DNA of 64,000 bases, taken from Hylemonella sp. GTDB taxonomy: Bacteria > Pseudomonadota > Gammaproteobacteria > Burkholderiales > Burkholderiaceae_C. The position numbers were made by a program, and so were the translations under genes. Position 1 is the stretch's first letter, and each line of letters opens with the position of its first letter. Shown piece after piece: positions 29,738-38,728 of this stretch. Under the pieces are notes generated by a model. The model made no database searches. It had not been told where the DNA came from and saw nothing but the letters and a program-made list of their open reading frames with translations. The stretch covers positions 124,001-188,000 of the forward strand of contig NZ_JAPZSV010000002.1 of assembly GCF_027532185.1 (NCBI RefSeq), in the 5' to 3' direction.

Positions 29738-31468
29738 TCACTTCGGTTGCGGCAGCAGCTTGCCTTCAGACGCCGAGGGCACGGCCACGCCCAGCCATTG
29801 CGAGACGGTGGGCGCGATGTCCACCACCTCCACGCGCGCGTCCACCTTGCCCGGCTTCACCCAGCGCGGACCCCAGGCCAGGATGGGCACGTGGGTGTCG
29901 TAGGGATAGGGCGAGCCGTGGGTGGCGATGCTGGCGCTGGACTGGAACATCCAGTAGGGCTTGACGGTGTACTGCACGTCGCCCGAGACCTCTTCATGCC
30001 AGCTGCGGCGCATGGCGCTGAAGAAGGGGCCGTCGCTGCGGTTGCCGGTGACGAAGTCGGCGCGGGTGTAGGCCGCGGCGATGCCTGGCTCTTCGAGCAG
30101 CAGCGCGCGCGCGGCCTCGGCCAGCTCGTTGGGATCGACGCGGGTCTGGGCGACGAGCTGCTTGTTGAACAGCAGGGCCGTGCCCGAGAAGCTCACCCAC
30201 TTGCCGGCGCCGAACTCTTCTTCCAGGCCATTGTTGAGGCGCGTGAGCAGCTGCGCACCCGTGATGCGGCCCGAGCGCAGGCCCTGCTGGGCGGTGAATT
30301 CGGGTGCGGGCATGAAACCGTGGTCGGAGGTGAGCAGGGCCACGTAATTGTCCTTGCCCAGGGTGCTGTCGAGGTGGGCAAAGAAGTCCTGCAGCATGCG
30401 GTCCAGATGCAGCAGGTGGTCGTGCGAGAAGCGCGATTCGGCGCTGAAGCGGTGGTTGATGTAGTCGTGTCCCGAGAGGCTGATGGCCAGGATGTCCGGC
30501 ACCTCGTCGCTGCCCAGCTTTTCGCCGGCGATGGCCGCGCGCGCGAAATCCAGCGTGAGCTGGTCGGCAAAGGGGCTGCGCAGCAGCTGGCTGTAATAGG
30601 CGGGGCCCGGGGCTTCGTCGTCGGGCGCGCCCATCATCATGGGCAGCTCGGCGGCCTTCACGCCGTACCAGGGCTGGCGGTCCGGCAGGGACTTGGCGTA
30701 GGCCTCCTCGGGCAGCAGGGCTGTCCATGTCTGCTTGAACCAGCGGTCGGCGGGCTTGCCCTGGTTGAAGGACTCGACCCAGGCCGGGTGCTGGTCCATG
30801 TAGTACGTGCTGCTGGCGAAGAAGCCGGTCTGCGTCATGTACATATAGGCCGTGCCCTTGTGGCCGGCCGGCAGGATGGCGCCACGGTCCTTGCCCGAGA
30901 TGCCGATGACCTTGGCGCGCGGGTCGATGCCGCGCAGCACGTCGCCCACGGTCTCCACCTTCAGGTTCCTCGGGCTGGTGCCGTCGAGCGGCTGGGTCTT
31001 GTGGCCGATGTAGAGCGCACCCAGGTCGCCCGTGCAGTACGTAGGCTGGCCGCTCATGGCGTCGCGCCATTCGTTGGCGATGATGCCGCTGCGGTGCGGG
31101 TAGGCGCCCGTGAGCACCGCGGCGTGGCCGGCCGCGGTGACGGTGTAGGCATGGCCGTAATGGGCGTCGGCGTACCAGGCGCCCTGCTGCAGAAAGCGGT
31201 TGAAGCCGTCGGGCGCGAGCTGATCACGGTAAGCCACCACCTGGCGCTGTGGCAGGCCGTCGACGACGAGCAGCACGAGCAGCTTGGGCCGGCCGGTCCA
31301 GCTGGGGGACACGGGGCCGGCCGGGCTGGCGACGGGGGTGGCGGGCACCGGCGCCGGGGTGGGCTCGGGCGGCGGCGCCTGGGCGGGCATCAGCGCCTGG
31401 CAGCCGGCCAGCAGCAGGGCCAGGCCCAGGGGCAGGAGGCGCTGGACGAGACGGGCTGGGGTGTGCAC
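29738..31468 (-). CDS. Lipoprotein alkaline phosphatase family protein (PafA-like)
   Basis: This 576-residue protein has a lipoprotein signal (LLPLGLALLLAGC), a Pro-rich linker, and an alkaline-phosphatase-superfamily domain: metal ligand Asp in LLVVDGLPQRQV, nucleophile Thr in YTVTAAGHAAVLTGAYPHRSG, DH pairs in LSGHDYINH and TSDHGFMP, and a late His in IATHGSPY. This layout matches PafA-type Ca/Zn phosphatases. It should be an outer-membrane- or periplasm-anchored phosphomonoesterase or diesterase. The GTG at 31468 was chosen because it gives a normal signal peptide; the frame extends to 31528. It is monocistronic. Confidence 0.82.
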   Translation of the reverse strand: MHTPARLVQRLLPLGLALLLAGCQALMPAQAPPPEPTPAPVPATPVASPAGPVSPSWTGRPKLLVLLVVDGLPQRQVVAYRDQLAPDGFNRFLQQGAWYADAHYGHAYTVTAAGHAAVLTGAYPHRSGIIANEWRDAMSGQPTYCTGDLGALYIGHKTQPLDGTSPRNLKVETVGDVLRGIDPRAKVIGISGKDRGAILPAGHKGTAYMYMTQTGFFASSTYYMDQHPAWVESFNQGKPADRWFKQTWTALLPEEAYAKSLPDRQPWYGVKAAELPMMMGAPDDEAPGPAYYSQLLRSPFADQLTLDFARAAIAGEKLGSDEVPDILAISLSGHDYINHRFSAESRFSHDHLLHLDRMLQDFFAHLDSTLGKDNYVALLTSDHGFMPAPEFTAQQGLRSGRITGAQLLTRLNNGLEEEFGAGKWVSFSGTALLFNKQLVAQTRVDPNELAEAARALLLEEPGIAAAYTRADFVTGNRSDGPFFSAMRRSWHEEVSGDVQYTVKPYWMFQSSASIATHGSPYPYDTHVPILAWGPRWVKPGKVDARVEVVDIAPTVSQWLGVAVPSASEGKLLPQPK

Positions 31469-31622
31469 GAGAGTCAGCAAAGTGAGACAGCGAAGGCTGA
31501 GATCATCCCATGAAACAGCATGCCTCACGCCCGATGGTGGAGAATGCGTAAGCAGAAATTACCGCTCTTGCTGCCCGCGTGTGTCCCCGGCACACTCGAC
31601 CCGCATCCCACGAGAGGCCTCC

Positions 31623-32429
31623 ATGTCCGACCTGTCCGCCTTCTTCCAGTCCGTCAAGCTGCCCGTGATGCCCGAGGTGGCGCACGCGCTGATCCGCACC
31701 CTGCACGACGACGAGATCTCCATCAGCCAGGTGCGGGACCTGATCGCCAAGGATCCGGTGCTCACTGCCAAGGTGCTGCGCGCCGCCAACAGCGCGGCCA
31801 TGGGCCTCAAGCGCGAGGTGGGTTCGCTGGACGCGGCCATTGCCATGGTGGGCCTGTCGCAGGTGCGCACGCTGGCGCTGACGGCCTGTATGAACGTGGC
31901 CTTCCCCGTGGTGCCCGGCCTCAACCGTACCGAGTTCTGGCGCAACTGCATGGCCTGCGCGGGCTATGCGCAGTGGCTCGCCAGCGGCATCGGCATCGAT
32001 GCCCAGCAGGCCTGGCTGGCCGGCATGATGCTGCGCCTGGGCGAACTCATCATCGTGCAGACCAAGCCCGAAACCCTGGCCGAACTGGAGCGCCAGCCGC
32101 AGATCCCCGGCGACCGCTGGACGCGCGAGCAGCAGGTGCTGGGCTTTACCGAGGCGCAGGTCACCGCCGAGCTGGCCCACCGCTGGAACTTCCCGGCCGG
32201 CATCGTGCGCGGGCTCAACGCCGCCTCGAACCCGCTGGCCGCCCAGCCGCTCTCGCAGCTCGGTGCCGTGCTGCACCTGGCCAGCCGCCTGGCCGACATG
32301 GCCTTCAGCGACCCGGAGATCGTGGATGCCTTGCCGCAGGAGGTGATCGGCGGGCTGGACCTGAACAAGGACTGGATGCGTACCAAGCTGCCCGAGCGCG
32401 AAAGCTTCCTCGACCTGTCTTCCCTCTGA
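31623..32429 (+). CDS. HDOD domain protein
   Basis: This 268-residue protein is a single HDOD domain: LPVMPEVAHALIRTLHDDEISISQVRDLIAKDPVLTAKVLRAANSA at the N-terminus and helices with LAGMMLRLGELI in place of the HD-GYP catalytic residues. HDOD proteins are non-catalytic relatives of HD-GYP proteins used as signalling adaptors. No GGDEF, EAL or receiver domain is attached, so its partner is unknown. The start has an ATG soon after GAGAGGCCTCC. It is followed by nth after 41 bp. Confidence 0.88.
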   Translation: MSDLSAFFQSVKLPVMPEVAHALIRTLHDDEISISQVRDLIAKDPVLTAKVLRAANSAAMGLKREVGSLDAAIAMVGLSQVRTLALTACMNVAFPVVPGLNRTEFWRNCMACAGYAQWLASGIGIDAQQAWLAGMMLRLGELIIVQTKPETLAELERQPQIPGDRWTREQQVLGFTEAQVTAELAHRWNFPAGIVRGLNAASNPLAAQPLSQLGAVLHLASRLADMAFSDPEIVDALPQEVIGGLDLNKDWMRTKLPERESFLDLSSL

Positions 32430-32470
32430 ACCCCGGGGCGTGCCGCCCCGCCCTGCTCCCGCCTGCTTCC

Positions 32471-33109
32471 ATGACGCCCGCCGCCATCCGTTCCTTCTTC
32501 GCCACGCTCCAGGCCGCCAACCCGCATCCCGTCACCGAACTCGAATACACCTCGGTCTTCGAGCTGCTGGCCGCGGTGCTGCTCTCGGCCCAGGCCACGG
32601 ACGTGGGCGTGAACAAGGCCACGCGCAAGCTCTTTCCCGTGGCGAACACGCCGCAGCAGATCCTGGACCTCGGGCTCGAAGGGCTGGAGAGCTACATCAA
32701 GACCATCGGCCTGTACCGCAGCAAGGCGAAGCATCTGATGGAGACCTGCCGCATCCTGGTGGAACGCCACGGCGGCCAGGTGCCACGCACGCGCGAGGAA
32801 CTCGAGGCCCTGCCCGGCGTGGGCCGCAAGACTGCGAACGTGGTGCTCAACGTGGCTTTCGGCGAGCCGACCATGGCGGTCGACACGCACATCTTCCGCG
32901 TGGGCAATCGCACCGGCCTGGCGCCGGGCAAGAATCCCTACGAGGTGGAGATGCAGCTGCTCAAGCGCATCCCGCCTGAGTTCATGGTCGACGCGCACCA
33001 TTGGCTGATCCTGCACGGCCGCTATGTCTGCCAGGCGCGCAAGCCGCTGTGCTGGCAGTGCAGCGTGTCCGCCTACTGCGATTTCAAGCCGAAGACGCCC
33101 GCGGGCTGA
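32471..33109 (+). CDS. nth: Endonuclease III
   Basis: Nth is the DNA glycosylase/AP lyase that removes oxidised pyrimidines. The 212-residue protein has the helix-hairpin-helix with the catalytic Lys (LPGVGRKTANVVLNVAF), the catalytic Asp in AVDTHIFRV, and the 4Fe-4S cluster loop C-x6-C-x2-C-x5-C near the C-terminus (CQARKPLCWQCSVSAYC). Length and motif spacing match E. coli Nth (211). It sits between the HDOD gene and a solute-binding-like gene, with short gaps. Confidence 0.95.
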   Translation: MTPAAIRSFFATLQAANPHPVTELEYTSVFELLAAVLLSAQATDVGVNKATRKLFPVANTPQQILDLGLEGLESYIKTIGLYRSKAKHLMETCRILVERHGGQVPRTREELEALPGVGRKTANVVLNVAFGEPTMAVDTHIFRVGNRTGLAPGKNPYEVEMQLLKRIPPEFMVDAHHWLILHGRYVCQARKPLCWQCSVSAYCDFKPKTPAG

Positions 33110-33117
33110 GCCTGGCC

Positions 33118-33849
33118 ATGGCCCTGGACGCTCAACTGGTACAGGAACTGATCCCGAGCGGGACGTTGCGCGTCGGGGTGGCCTACGCGCCCCGGCCCAC
33201 GCCGATCTTCGTTGCGCAGGCCGCCGATGGCGACTACCAGGGCGTGGCCGTGGACCTGGGCCGCGCGCTGGCTCAGCGGCTGGGCGTGCCGCTTGAGATC
33301 GTCGCCGCCGCGACGACGGCAGAGCTGACGCGGGCCTGCCTGGCCGGAGAGATCGATCTGGGCTTCATGCCAGCGGATGAAGAGCGCCGACGGCAGCTCG
33401 ACTTCAGCCCGCCCTACTTCATCATTGAAAGCACCTACCTGGCAGCGGGGCAGGCCGGCATCGCGACGCAGGCCGATGTCGACCGGCTGGGCGTGACGGT
33501 GGTGGGCATTGCCGGCTCGACCACGATCCGGGCAGCCGGCCGAAGCCTCACGCGGGCCACTGTCGTCGCGGCACCCTCGATCGATGCGGCCATGGCCCTG
33601 ATGAAGTCAGGCCAGGCGCAGGTCTTCGCCCTCACGCATGACGCACTGCCGCCCTTGCAGCGGGAGCTGCCCGGTTCGGTGATCCTCGCGGGTGCCTTCC
33701 AGGTCACCGGTGTCGCCATGGCCGTACGCCAGCATCGCCCGGCGGCGCTCGCCTGCCTCACACGGTTCATCGAGGAGGCCAAGGCCAGCGGTCTGCTTCG
33801 GCAGGCGTTCGACGCCGCCGGGCTGGGCCGGCTGGACGTGGCTCCCTGA
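33118..33849 (+). CDS. Extracellular solute-binding family 3-like protein without signal peptide
   Basis: This 243-residue protein has the family 3 polar-amino-acid binding fold: LRVGVAYAPRPTPIF, GVAVDLGRALAQRLGVPLEIV, GEIDLGFMPADEERRRQLDFSPPYF and AGSTTIRAAGRS. It starts MALDAQLVQELIPSG with no hydrophobic leader, and the 8-bp gap after nth leaves no room for one. It is therefore probably cytoplasmic, or the fold has been reused for sensing or as an enzyme (arogenate dehydratase-like proteins share it). There is no transporter gene beside it. Function not assigned. Confidence 0.75.
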   Translation: MALDAQLVQELIPSGTLRVGVAYAPRPTPIFVAQAADGDYQGVAVDLGRALAQRLGVPLEIVAAATTAELTRACLAGEIDLGFMPADEERRRQLDFSPPYFIIESTYLAAGQAGIATQADVDRLGVTVVGIAGSTTIRAAGRSLTRATVVAAPSIDAAMALMKSGQAQVFALTHDALPPLQRELPGSVILAGAFQVTGVAMAVRQHRPAALACLTRFIEEAKASGLLRQAFDAAGLGRLDVAP

Positions 33850-33875
33850 GGCCACGTGGGTTCGGCCGCCCCCGT

Positions 33876-34421
33876 CTACAGCGTCCGTTCCTCCCACTCG
33901 CCCCAGCCCGCCACGTCCCGTGGCCATAGCGGTGCCCGGTCGAGGGTGTGCAGGCCCTGCTCGAGCAAGGCCATGGCGCGCAGCACGCCGGCATGCGTGA
34001 CCCAGACCGCGTCCTGCCCCGCAGCCTGCGCCTCGGCACGCACAGCGGCCACGCGCTGCAGCAGCTCGTTGACGCTCTCGCGTCCACCGAAGCGGGCCGC
34101 GCCGAAATCGGCCGTCCAGTCGTCGTAGGCCGCGCGCGGGATGGCGTCCCAGCGCTGGCCTTCCCAGCAACCGAAGTCCAGCTCGGCCAGGCGGGCGTCG
34201 TGGCGCAGTTGCAGATCCGGGCGTAGCGTGAGCAGCAGGTCGGCCAGCGCACTGCAGCGTTGCAACGGTGAGGTCCAGACCGTGAGGCCCGCGGGCAACA
34301 GGGGCGCGAGCTGCGCGGCCGTGGCCTGGGTGTGAGCGGCATCGGCCGGGACATCGGTGGCGCCATAGCAGATGCCGGCATCGATGAGCGGGCGCGCGTG
34401 GCGGACCAGCCAGAGTTTCAC
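33876..34421 (-). CDS. cobC: Histidine phosphatase, alpha-ribazole phosphatase (CobC-like)
   Basis: CobC removes phosphate from alpha-ribazole phosphate (or adenosylcobalamin phosphate) in nucleotide-loop assembly. The 181-residue protein has the histidine phosphatase motif LVRHARP near residue 6, SPLQRCSALADLL, LAELDFGCWEG and VTHAGVLRA. It starts with GTG that overlaps the TGA of cobS (GTGA), so translation is coupled. It is the last gene of the 14-gene cobalamin operon. Position in the operon is the main reason to prefer CobC over other phosphoglycerate-mutase-like phosphatases. Confidence 0.82.
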   Translation of the reverse strand: MKLWLVRHARPLIDAGICYGATDVPADAAHTQATAAQLAPLLPAGLTVWTSPLQRCSALADLLLTLRPDLQLRHDARLAELDFGCWEGQRWDAIPRAAYDDWTADFGAARFGGRESVNELLQRVAAVRAEAQAAGQDAVWVTHAGVLRAMALLEQGLHTLDRAPLWPRDVAGWGEWEERTL

Positions 34422-35224
34422 AGTGTCAGGGCGACCGCGAGGCCGAAGTAGATGGCGATCTCGCCCACCTGCTGCGTGGCACCCAGGCAGTCGCCCGTGT
34501 AGCCCTGCAGGCGGCGCGCGAAGTAGCGCCACATCCAGAGCCAGGCCAGCACGGCCCCGATGGCGCCACAGACCCAGAGCCGTGCATCCGGCAGCCACCA
34601 CCCTGTCAGGGCCACGGCGGCCACGGTCCACAGCGCGGCCACGAACAGGCCCGCGCCACTGATCTGGTCCGCGAGCGGCTTGGACTTGGAGCGCGCGGTA
34701 TCGCCCACATGCGGCAACAGGCGAATGAGCCCGAGCGGCAGGAAGCGCGAGAGCACATGGGCGAAGAACAGCGCCGCGCAGGCCAGGGCCGGATCGGCCT
34801 CGCCCAGCACCGCCAGCAAGCTCACCTTGAGCAGCAGCGCGAGCACCAGGGCCAGCGCGCCGTAGGCGCCGATGCGCGAGTCCTTCATGATGTCGAGCGC
34901 GCGCTCCTTGTCATAGGAACCGCCCAGGCCATCGGCCACATCGGCCAGGCCATCTTCGTGGAAGGCGCCGGTGAGCCGCACGGTGAATACGGTGCTGAGC
35001 ACCGCCAGCAGCAAGGGGGTGTAACCGCCGTCCGGCAACACGGCGGCCAGACCCGCATAGACCAGCGCAGCGAGTCCACCGACCAACCAGCCGACGCCGG
35101 GGAAATGGGCGGCGGATCGGCGCAACATCTCGGGGCTGTAGCCCACCCAGTCCGCGAGCCGACCCGTGACGGGCACGCGCGTGAAGAATTGCAGGGCCAG
35201 CAGGTAATGACGGACGAACTGCAT
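34418..35224 (-). CDS. cobS: Adenosylcobinamide-GDP ribazoletransferase (cobalamin synthase)
   Basis: CobS (CobV) is the integral-membrane enzyme that joins adenosylcobinamide-GDP to alpha-ribazole. The 268-residue protein has several membrane helices and the family motif FHEDGLADVADGLGGSYDKERALDIMKDSRIGAYGA, whose acidic residues bind Mg2+. Near the N-terminus is YLLALQFFTRVPV, the standard opening. It is separated from cobT by 2 bp and overlaps the phosphatase gene by 4 bp. Confidence 0.93.
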   Translation of the reverse strand: MQFVRHYLLALQFFTRVPVTGRLADWVGYSPEMLRRSAAHFPGVGWLVGGLAALVYAGLAAVLPDGGYTPLLLAVLSTVFTVRLTGAFHEDGLADVADGLGGSYDKERALDIMKDSRIGAYGALALVLALLLKVSLLAVLGEADPALACAALFFAHVLSRFLPLGLIRLLPHVGDTARSKSKPLADQISGAGLFVAALWTVAAVALTGWWLPDARLWVCGAIGAVLAWLWMWRYFARRLQGYTGDCLGATQQVGEIAIYFGLAVALTL

Positions 35225-35226
35225 CC

Positions 35227-36267
35227 TCAGGCCGATTTCTCCGACACGCCGGCGGACTCGAAGCTGGCCATCTCGCGCAGCACGGCGCAGGCCGAGACCA
35301 GCAGGGGCCAGGCCAGGGCCGCGCCCGAGCCCTCGCCCAGGCGCAGGCCCAGGTCCAGCAAAGGCTTGGCCTGCAGCTGGGCCAGCAGCAGCGCATGGCC
35401 ACGCTCACCCGAGCGGTGGGCGAAGACGCAGCGCTGCAGCACGGCCGGTGCCAGGCGTGCAGCCACGAGAACGGCAGAACTGGCGATGAAGCCGTCGACC
35501 ACGATGACGCGGCGTTCGCTCGCAGCCTGCAGCACCGCACCCGCCAGGGTGGCGATCTCGAAACCACCGAAGGCGGCCAGTGCCTCCAGCGGGGTGCGCG
35601 CTGCAGGGTGCTTGAGCAGCACCTCGCGCAGCACCGCGGTCTTGCGGACCACGGCCTCGGCGTCCAGGCCCGTGCCCGCGCCGGTGCAATCGGCGATGTC
35701 CAGGCTGGCCAGGCGCGCGAGCAGCAGCGAGGCGGCCGAGGTGTTGGCGATGCCCATCTCGCCGAGCAGCAGGGCGTTGCCCGGCAGGCCCTGCACGATG
35801 CGCAGGCCGTTGACCAGCGCCTGTTCGCACTGCGCGGCCGTCATGGCCGGGCCGCTGAGGGCGTCGGCCGTGCCCGGCGCGACTTTCATGTTCAGCAGGC
35901 CGGGGCGTGGCGCGAAGTCGTGCCGTACGCCGCAGTCGGCCACGGTGAGCGCGATGCCGTGCTGGCGCGCCAACACGCTGACGCAGGCGCCGCCGGCCAG
36001 GAAGTTCTCCACCATCTGCCAGGTCACGTCGCTCGGGAAGGCCGAGACGCCGCGCGCGGCCAGGCCATGGTCGCCGGCGCAGACCAGCATCTGCGGCGCG
36101 CGCAGCTCGGGCGTTTCGCTGCCGAGGATCAGCCCGAGCTTGAGCGCCAGATCTTCGAGGCGGCCCAGCGAGCCCAGGGGCTTGGTCTTGTGGTCGAGCT
36201 TGTGCTGCAGGCGCTGGGCCAGCGTGGCATCGTGCAGGTCGGGGATGGGTGGGATCTGGAAGGTCAT
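35227..36267 (-). CDS. cobT: Nicotinate-nucleotide--dimethylbenzimidazole phosphoribosyltransferase
   Basis: CobT makes alpha-ribazole 5'-phosphate from nicotinate mononucleotide and a lower-ligand base. The 346-residue protein has KTKPLGSLGRLEDLALKLG, CAGDHGLAARGVSAFP, LLGEMGIANTSAASLL and the C-terminal LRLGEGSGAALAWPL with the catalytic Glu. Family length is about 350. The start overlaps the cobQ stop by 4 bp. Its presence with cobS shows the cell can build the nucleotide loop; which base it uses cannot be told from sequence. Confidence 0.95.
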   Translation of the reverse strand: MTFQIPPIPDLHDATLAQRLQHKLDHKTKPLGSLGRLEDLALKLGLILGSETPELRAPQMLVCAGDHGLAARGVSAFPSDVTWQMVENFLAGGACVSVLARQHGIALTVADCGVRHDFAPRPGLLNMKVAPGTADALSGPAMTAAQCEQALVNGLRIVQGLPGNALLLGEMGIANTSAASLLLARLASLDIADCTGAGTGLDAEAVVRKTAVLREVLLKHPAARTPLEALAAFGGFEIATLAGAVLQAASERRVIVVDGFIASSAVLVAARLAPAVLQRCVFAHRSGERGHALLLAQLQAKPLLDLGLRLGEGSGAALAWPLLVSACAVLREMASFESAGVSEKSA

Positions 36268-37724
36268 GGCTGGATCAGATTGGTGAGCACACCGGGCTGG
36301 AAATGTTTCTCAATGTAGTCGGCCAGGTGCTCGAAGACGGATTCCAGCGTGGGCACCTGGGCGCCGAAGAGCGCCTGCAGCACGGCCGGGTCTTCGAACA
36401 GGCCGTGCAGATAGACGCCCAGCACGTGGCCGGTCTCCTTCTGCCAGGCCAGGCCGGGGATTAGTTCGCGCGCCACGTCGCCCTTGGCGGCCATGGCCGG
36501 GTGCTGGGTCGTCTGGCCGTGGTGGATCTCGTAGCCTTGCACGGCGAGTTGCGCGAGCGCGGCCCAGGGACCGCGCACGGCGCCGAAGCGCGCCTGCGTG
36601 CGCCGCACGGTCTTGGCCGGCTCAAAATTGGTGACCAGGGGCAGCAGGCCCAGACCGGGCGCGTTGCCGTCGATGCCGTGTGTGTCGATCAGCCCCTCGC
36701 CCAGCATCTGCAGGCCGCCGCAGATGCCCAGCACCGCCCTGCCCTGTGCCGCGTGCGCGGCAATCGCCCGGTCCAGACCCTGGGCGCGCAGCCAGGCCAG
36801 GTCGCCGCTGGTGTGCTTGGAGCCGGGCAGGATGATCCAGTCCACGCCTTGCAGTTCGGCCGGGCTGCGGGCCCAGCGCAGGCTCACGCCGGGCACGTTC
36901 TTGAGCGGCTGGAATTCGTCGAGGTTGCTGATGCGCGGATACGCCACGACGGCGATGCGCGTGTGGACCTCGCCGCTGGCCGTGTGGCGGTCATCGAAGA
37001 CGCCATCCTCTTCGGGCAGGCCGTGCTGCCACCACATGGGCAGCGTGGCCACGACGGGCACACCCGTGAGCTGCTGCAGCTGCTGCGGGCCGGGGGCCAG
37101 CAGGGCCGCATCGCCGCGGAACTTGTTGAGCACGAAGCCGTGGATCAGCGCGCGGTCGGCCTCGGGCAGCAGGGCCCAGGTGCCGTAGAGATGGGCGAAG
37201 GCGCCGCCGCGGTCGATATCGGTGACCAGCAGGCAGCGCGCCCGCGCGTGGCGGGCCACGCGCAGGTTGACGATGTCGCTGCCCATGAGGTTGATTTCGG
37301 CCGGCGAGCCCGCGCCCTCGATCACCACCACGTCGTTCTCGGCCATGAGTTCGTCAAGCGCCCGCGCCACCGTGGGCCAGACCTGCTCGCTGCGGCCGCG
37401 CCAGTCGATGCGCGTGAGGGCCTCGTCGACCTGGCCCAGCAGCACGACCTGGCTGTGCGTGTCGCGCTCGGGCTTGAGTAGCAGCGGGTTCATGCGCACC
37501 TCGGGCTCGGCGCGCGCAGCCAGGGCCTGGAAGTACTGGGCGCTGCCGATTTCGCCGCCCACCACCACTCTGGCGTTGTTGCTCATGTTCTGCGCCTTGT
37601 AAGGCGCCACCTTGAGCCCTTGACGCGCGTAGTGGCGGCACAGGGCCGTGGTGAGCCAGCTCTTGCCGGCACCGCTGGTGGTGCCCAGCACCATGACGGC
37701 GCGTGCGCGTCGCGGGCCGCTCAT
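36264..37724 (-). CDS. cobQ: Cobyric acid synthase, glutamine-dependent
   Basis: CobQ (CbiP) amidates four carboxylates of adenosylcobyrinate a,c-diamide, taking ammonia from glutamine. The 486-residue protein has an N-terminal ATP-dependent synthetase domain with a P-loop-like GTTSGAGKSWLTTALCRHYA and PYKAQNMSNNA, and a C-terminal class I glutamine amidotransferase domain with the Cys in GICGGLQMLGE and the His in YEIHHGQT. It overlaps the upstream aminotransferase-like gene and cobT by 4 bp each. Confidence 0.95.
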   Translation of the reverse strand: MSGPRRARAVMVLGTTSGAGKSWLTTALCRHYARQGLKVAPYKAQNMSNNARVVVGGEIGSAQYFQALAARAEPEVRMNPLLLKPERDTHSQVVLLGQVDEALTRIDWRGRSEQVWPTVARALDELMAENDVVVIEGAGSPAEINLMGSDIVNLRVARHARARCLLVTDIDRGGAFAHLYGTWALLPEADRALIHGFVLNKFRGDAALLAPGPQQLQQLTGVPVVATLPMWWQHGLPEEDGVFDDRHTASGEVHTRIAVVAYPRISNLDEFQPLKNVPGVSLRWARSPAELQGVDWIILPGSKHTSGDLAWLRAQGLDRAIAAHAAQGRAVLGICGGLQMLGEGLIDTHGIDGNAPGLGLLPLVTNFEPAKTVRRTQARFGAVRGPWAALAQLAVQGYEIHHGQTTQHPAMAAKGDVARELIPGLAWQKETGHVLGVYLHGLFEDPAVLQALFGAQVPTLESVFEHLADYIEKHFQPGVLTNLIQP

Positions 37725-38728
37725 GCCTGCACCTCACCGGTCTGCGTGAGCTGCTGCCAGGCCACACGCAAGGCGTCCTGCGAGGCCGGCGGCAGCACGC
37801 CCAGGCGCACCTGGCCCGGCAGGCCGAAGGAAGCGGCCGCGCGCAGCTTGATGCCCTGTGCACGCAGGGTCTGCAAGGCCAAGGCCAAGGCCGGCCCCTG
37901 CACGGTGGTGCGGGCGCAGAAAAAATTGGCCAGGCTGGGCGCGCACTGCCAGCCCAGTGACTCGCACAGGCTGAGCTGGCGCGCCTTCCAGGCGCGCAGC
38001 GTGTCCAGGCTGGCGTGTAGCCAGGCCTGCACATCGGCACGCACCCAGGCCTGCAGCAGGGCCACACCGTGGGCTCCCAGCGGCCAGGAGGGGCACAGGG
38101 CTTCGAGCTGGGCTACGGTCTCGTCGGCTTGCTGCGGCGCGATCACATAGGCGGCGCGCACGCCGGTCAGGCCCAGGGCCTTGTTGGGTGTCCAGAGCTG
38201 CCAGACCTGTGCCAGTTCCTCGGGCTTCAGGCTGGGCTCACCTTGCAGGCGCAGCGGCTCGTAGGCGCGGTCGAGCACGCACAGCGGTGCCTCGCGTACC
38301 AGCTGCGAAAGTCCGGCCTGCGCCTGGCCCAGCGGGCTCGACGGTTCGCAGGCCCAGACCAGGCTGGCGGTGTGCACCTCATCGATCGGGCGCAGGCCCC
38401 AGGCCAATGCGGCAGCCGTGTAGTCGCCATAGCAATGCTGGGGCAGCCAGACACTGCGCGGGCCGCGCTGCGCCACCCAGGCGCTGATGCGGTGGATGAA
38501 CTCGCTTGCGCTCGCGGCCAGCAGCACGCGGCCAGGCGCCACACCATGCCAGTCGGCCAGCTGGGTGCGCAGGGCGGTGTAGGCGGGGTCGGGGTAATGC
38601 GTGGCGTCGGCAGCCTGCAAAGCCGCCAGGGCCTGGGGACAGGGACCACAGGCATTGCTGTTGGTGGAGAAGTCGTGCGCGGGCACACCGATTGCGTCCG
38701 GCCCGCCATGCAGCTGCTGCGAAATCAT
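37721..38728 (-). CDS. cobD: Threonine-phosphate decarboxylase-like PLP enzyme
   Basis: This class makes (R)-1-amino-2-propanol phosphate, the linker between the corrin ring and the nucleotide loop. The 335-residue fold-type I protein opens with HGGPDAIG...DFSTNSNACGP and carries the Schiff-base lysine in WTPNKALGLTGVRAAYV. Sequence features are those of the CobC/CobD group in cobalamin operons. It is about 20-25 residues shorter than Salmonella CobD and lacks a C-terminal metal-binding tail. It overlaps cbiB and cobQ by 4 bp. Whether the substrate is threonine phosphate or threonine is not visible. Confidence 0.85.
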   Translation of the reverse strand: MISQQLHGGPDAIGVPAHDFSTNSNACGPCPQALAALQAADATHYPDPAYTALRTQLADWHGVAPGRVLLAASASEFIHRISAWVAQRGPRSVWLPQHCYGDYTAAALAWGLRPIDEVHTASLVWACEPSSPLGQAQAGLSQLVREAPLCVLDRAYEPLRLQGEPSLKPEELAQVWQLWTPNKALGLTGVRAAYVIAPQQADETVAQLEALCPSWPLGAHGVALLQAWVRADVQAWLHASLDTLRAWKARQLSLCESLGWQCAPSLANFFCARTTVQGPALALALQTLRAQGIKLRAAASFGLPGQVRLGVLPPASQDALRVAWQQLTQTGEVQA

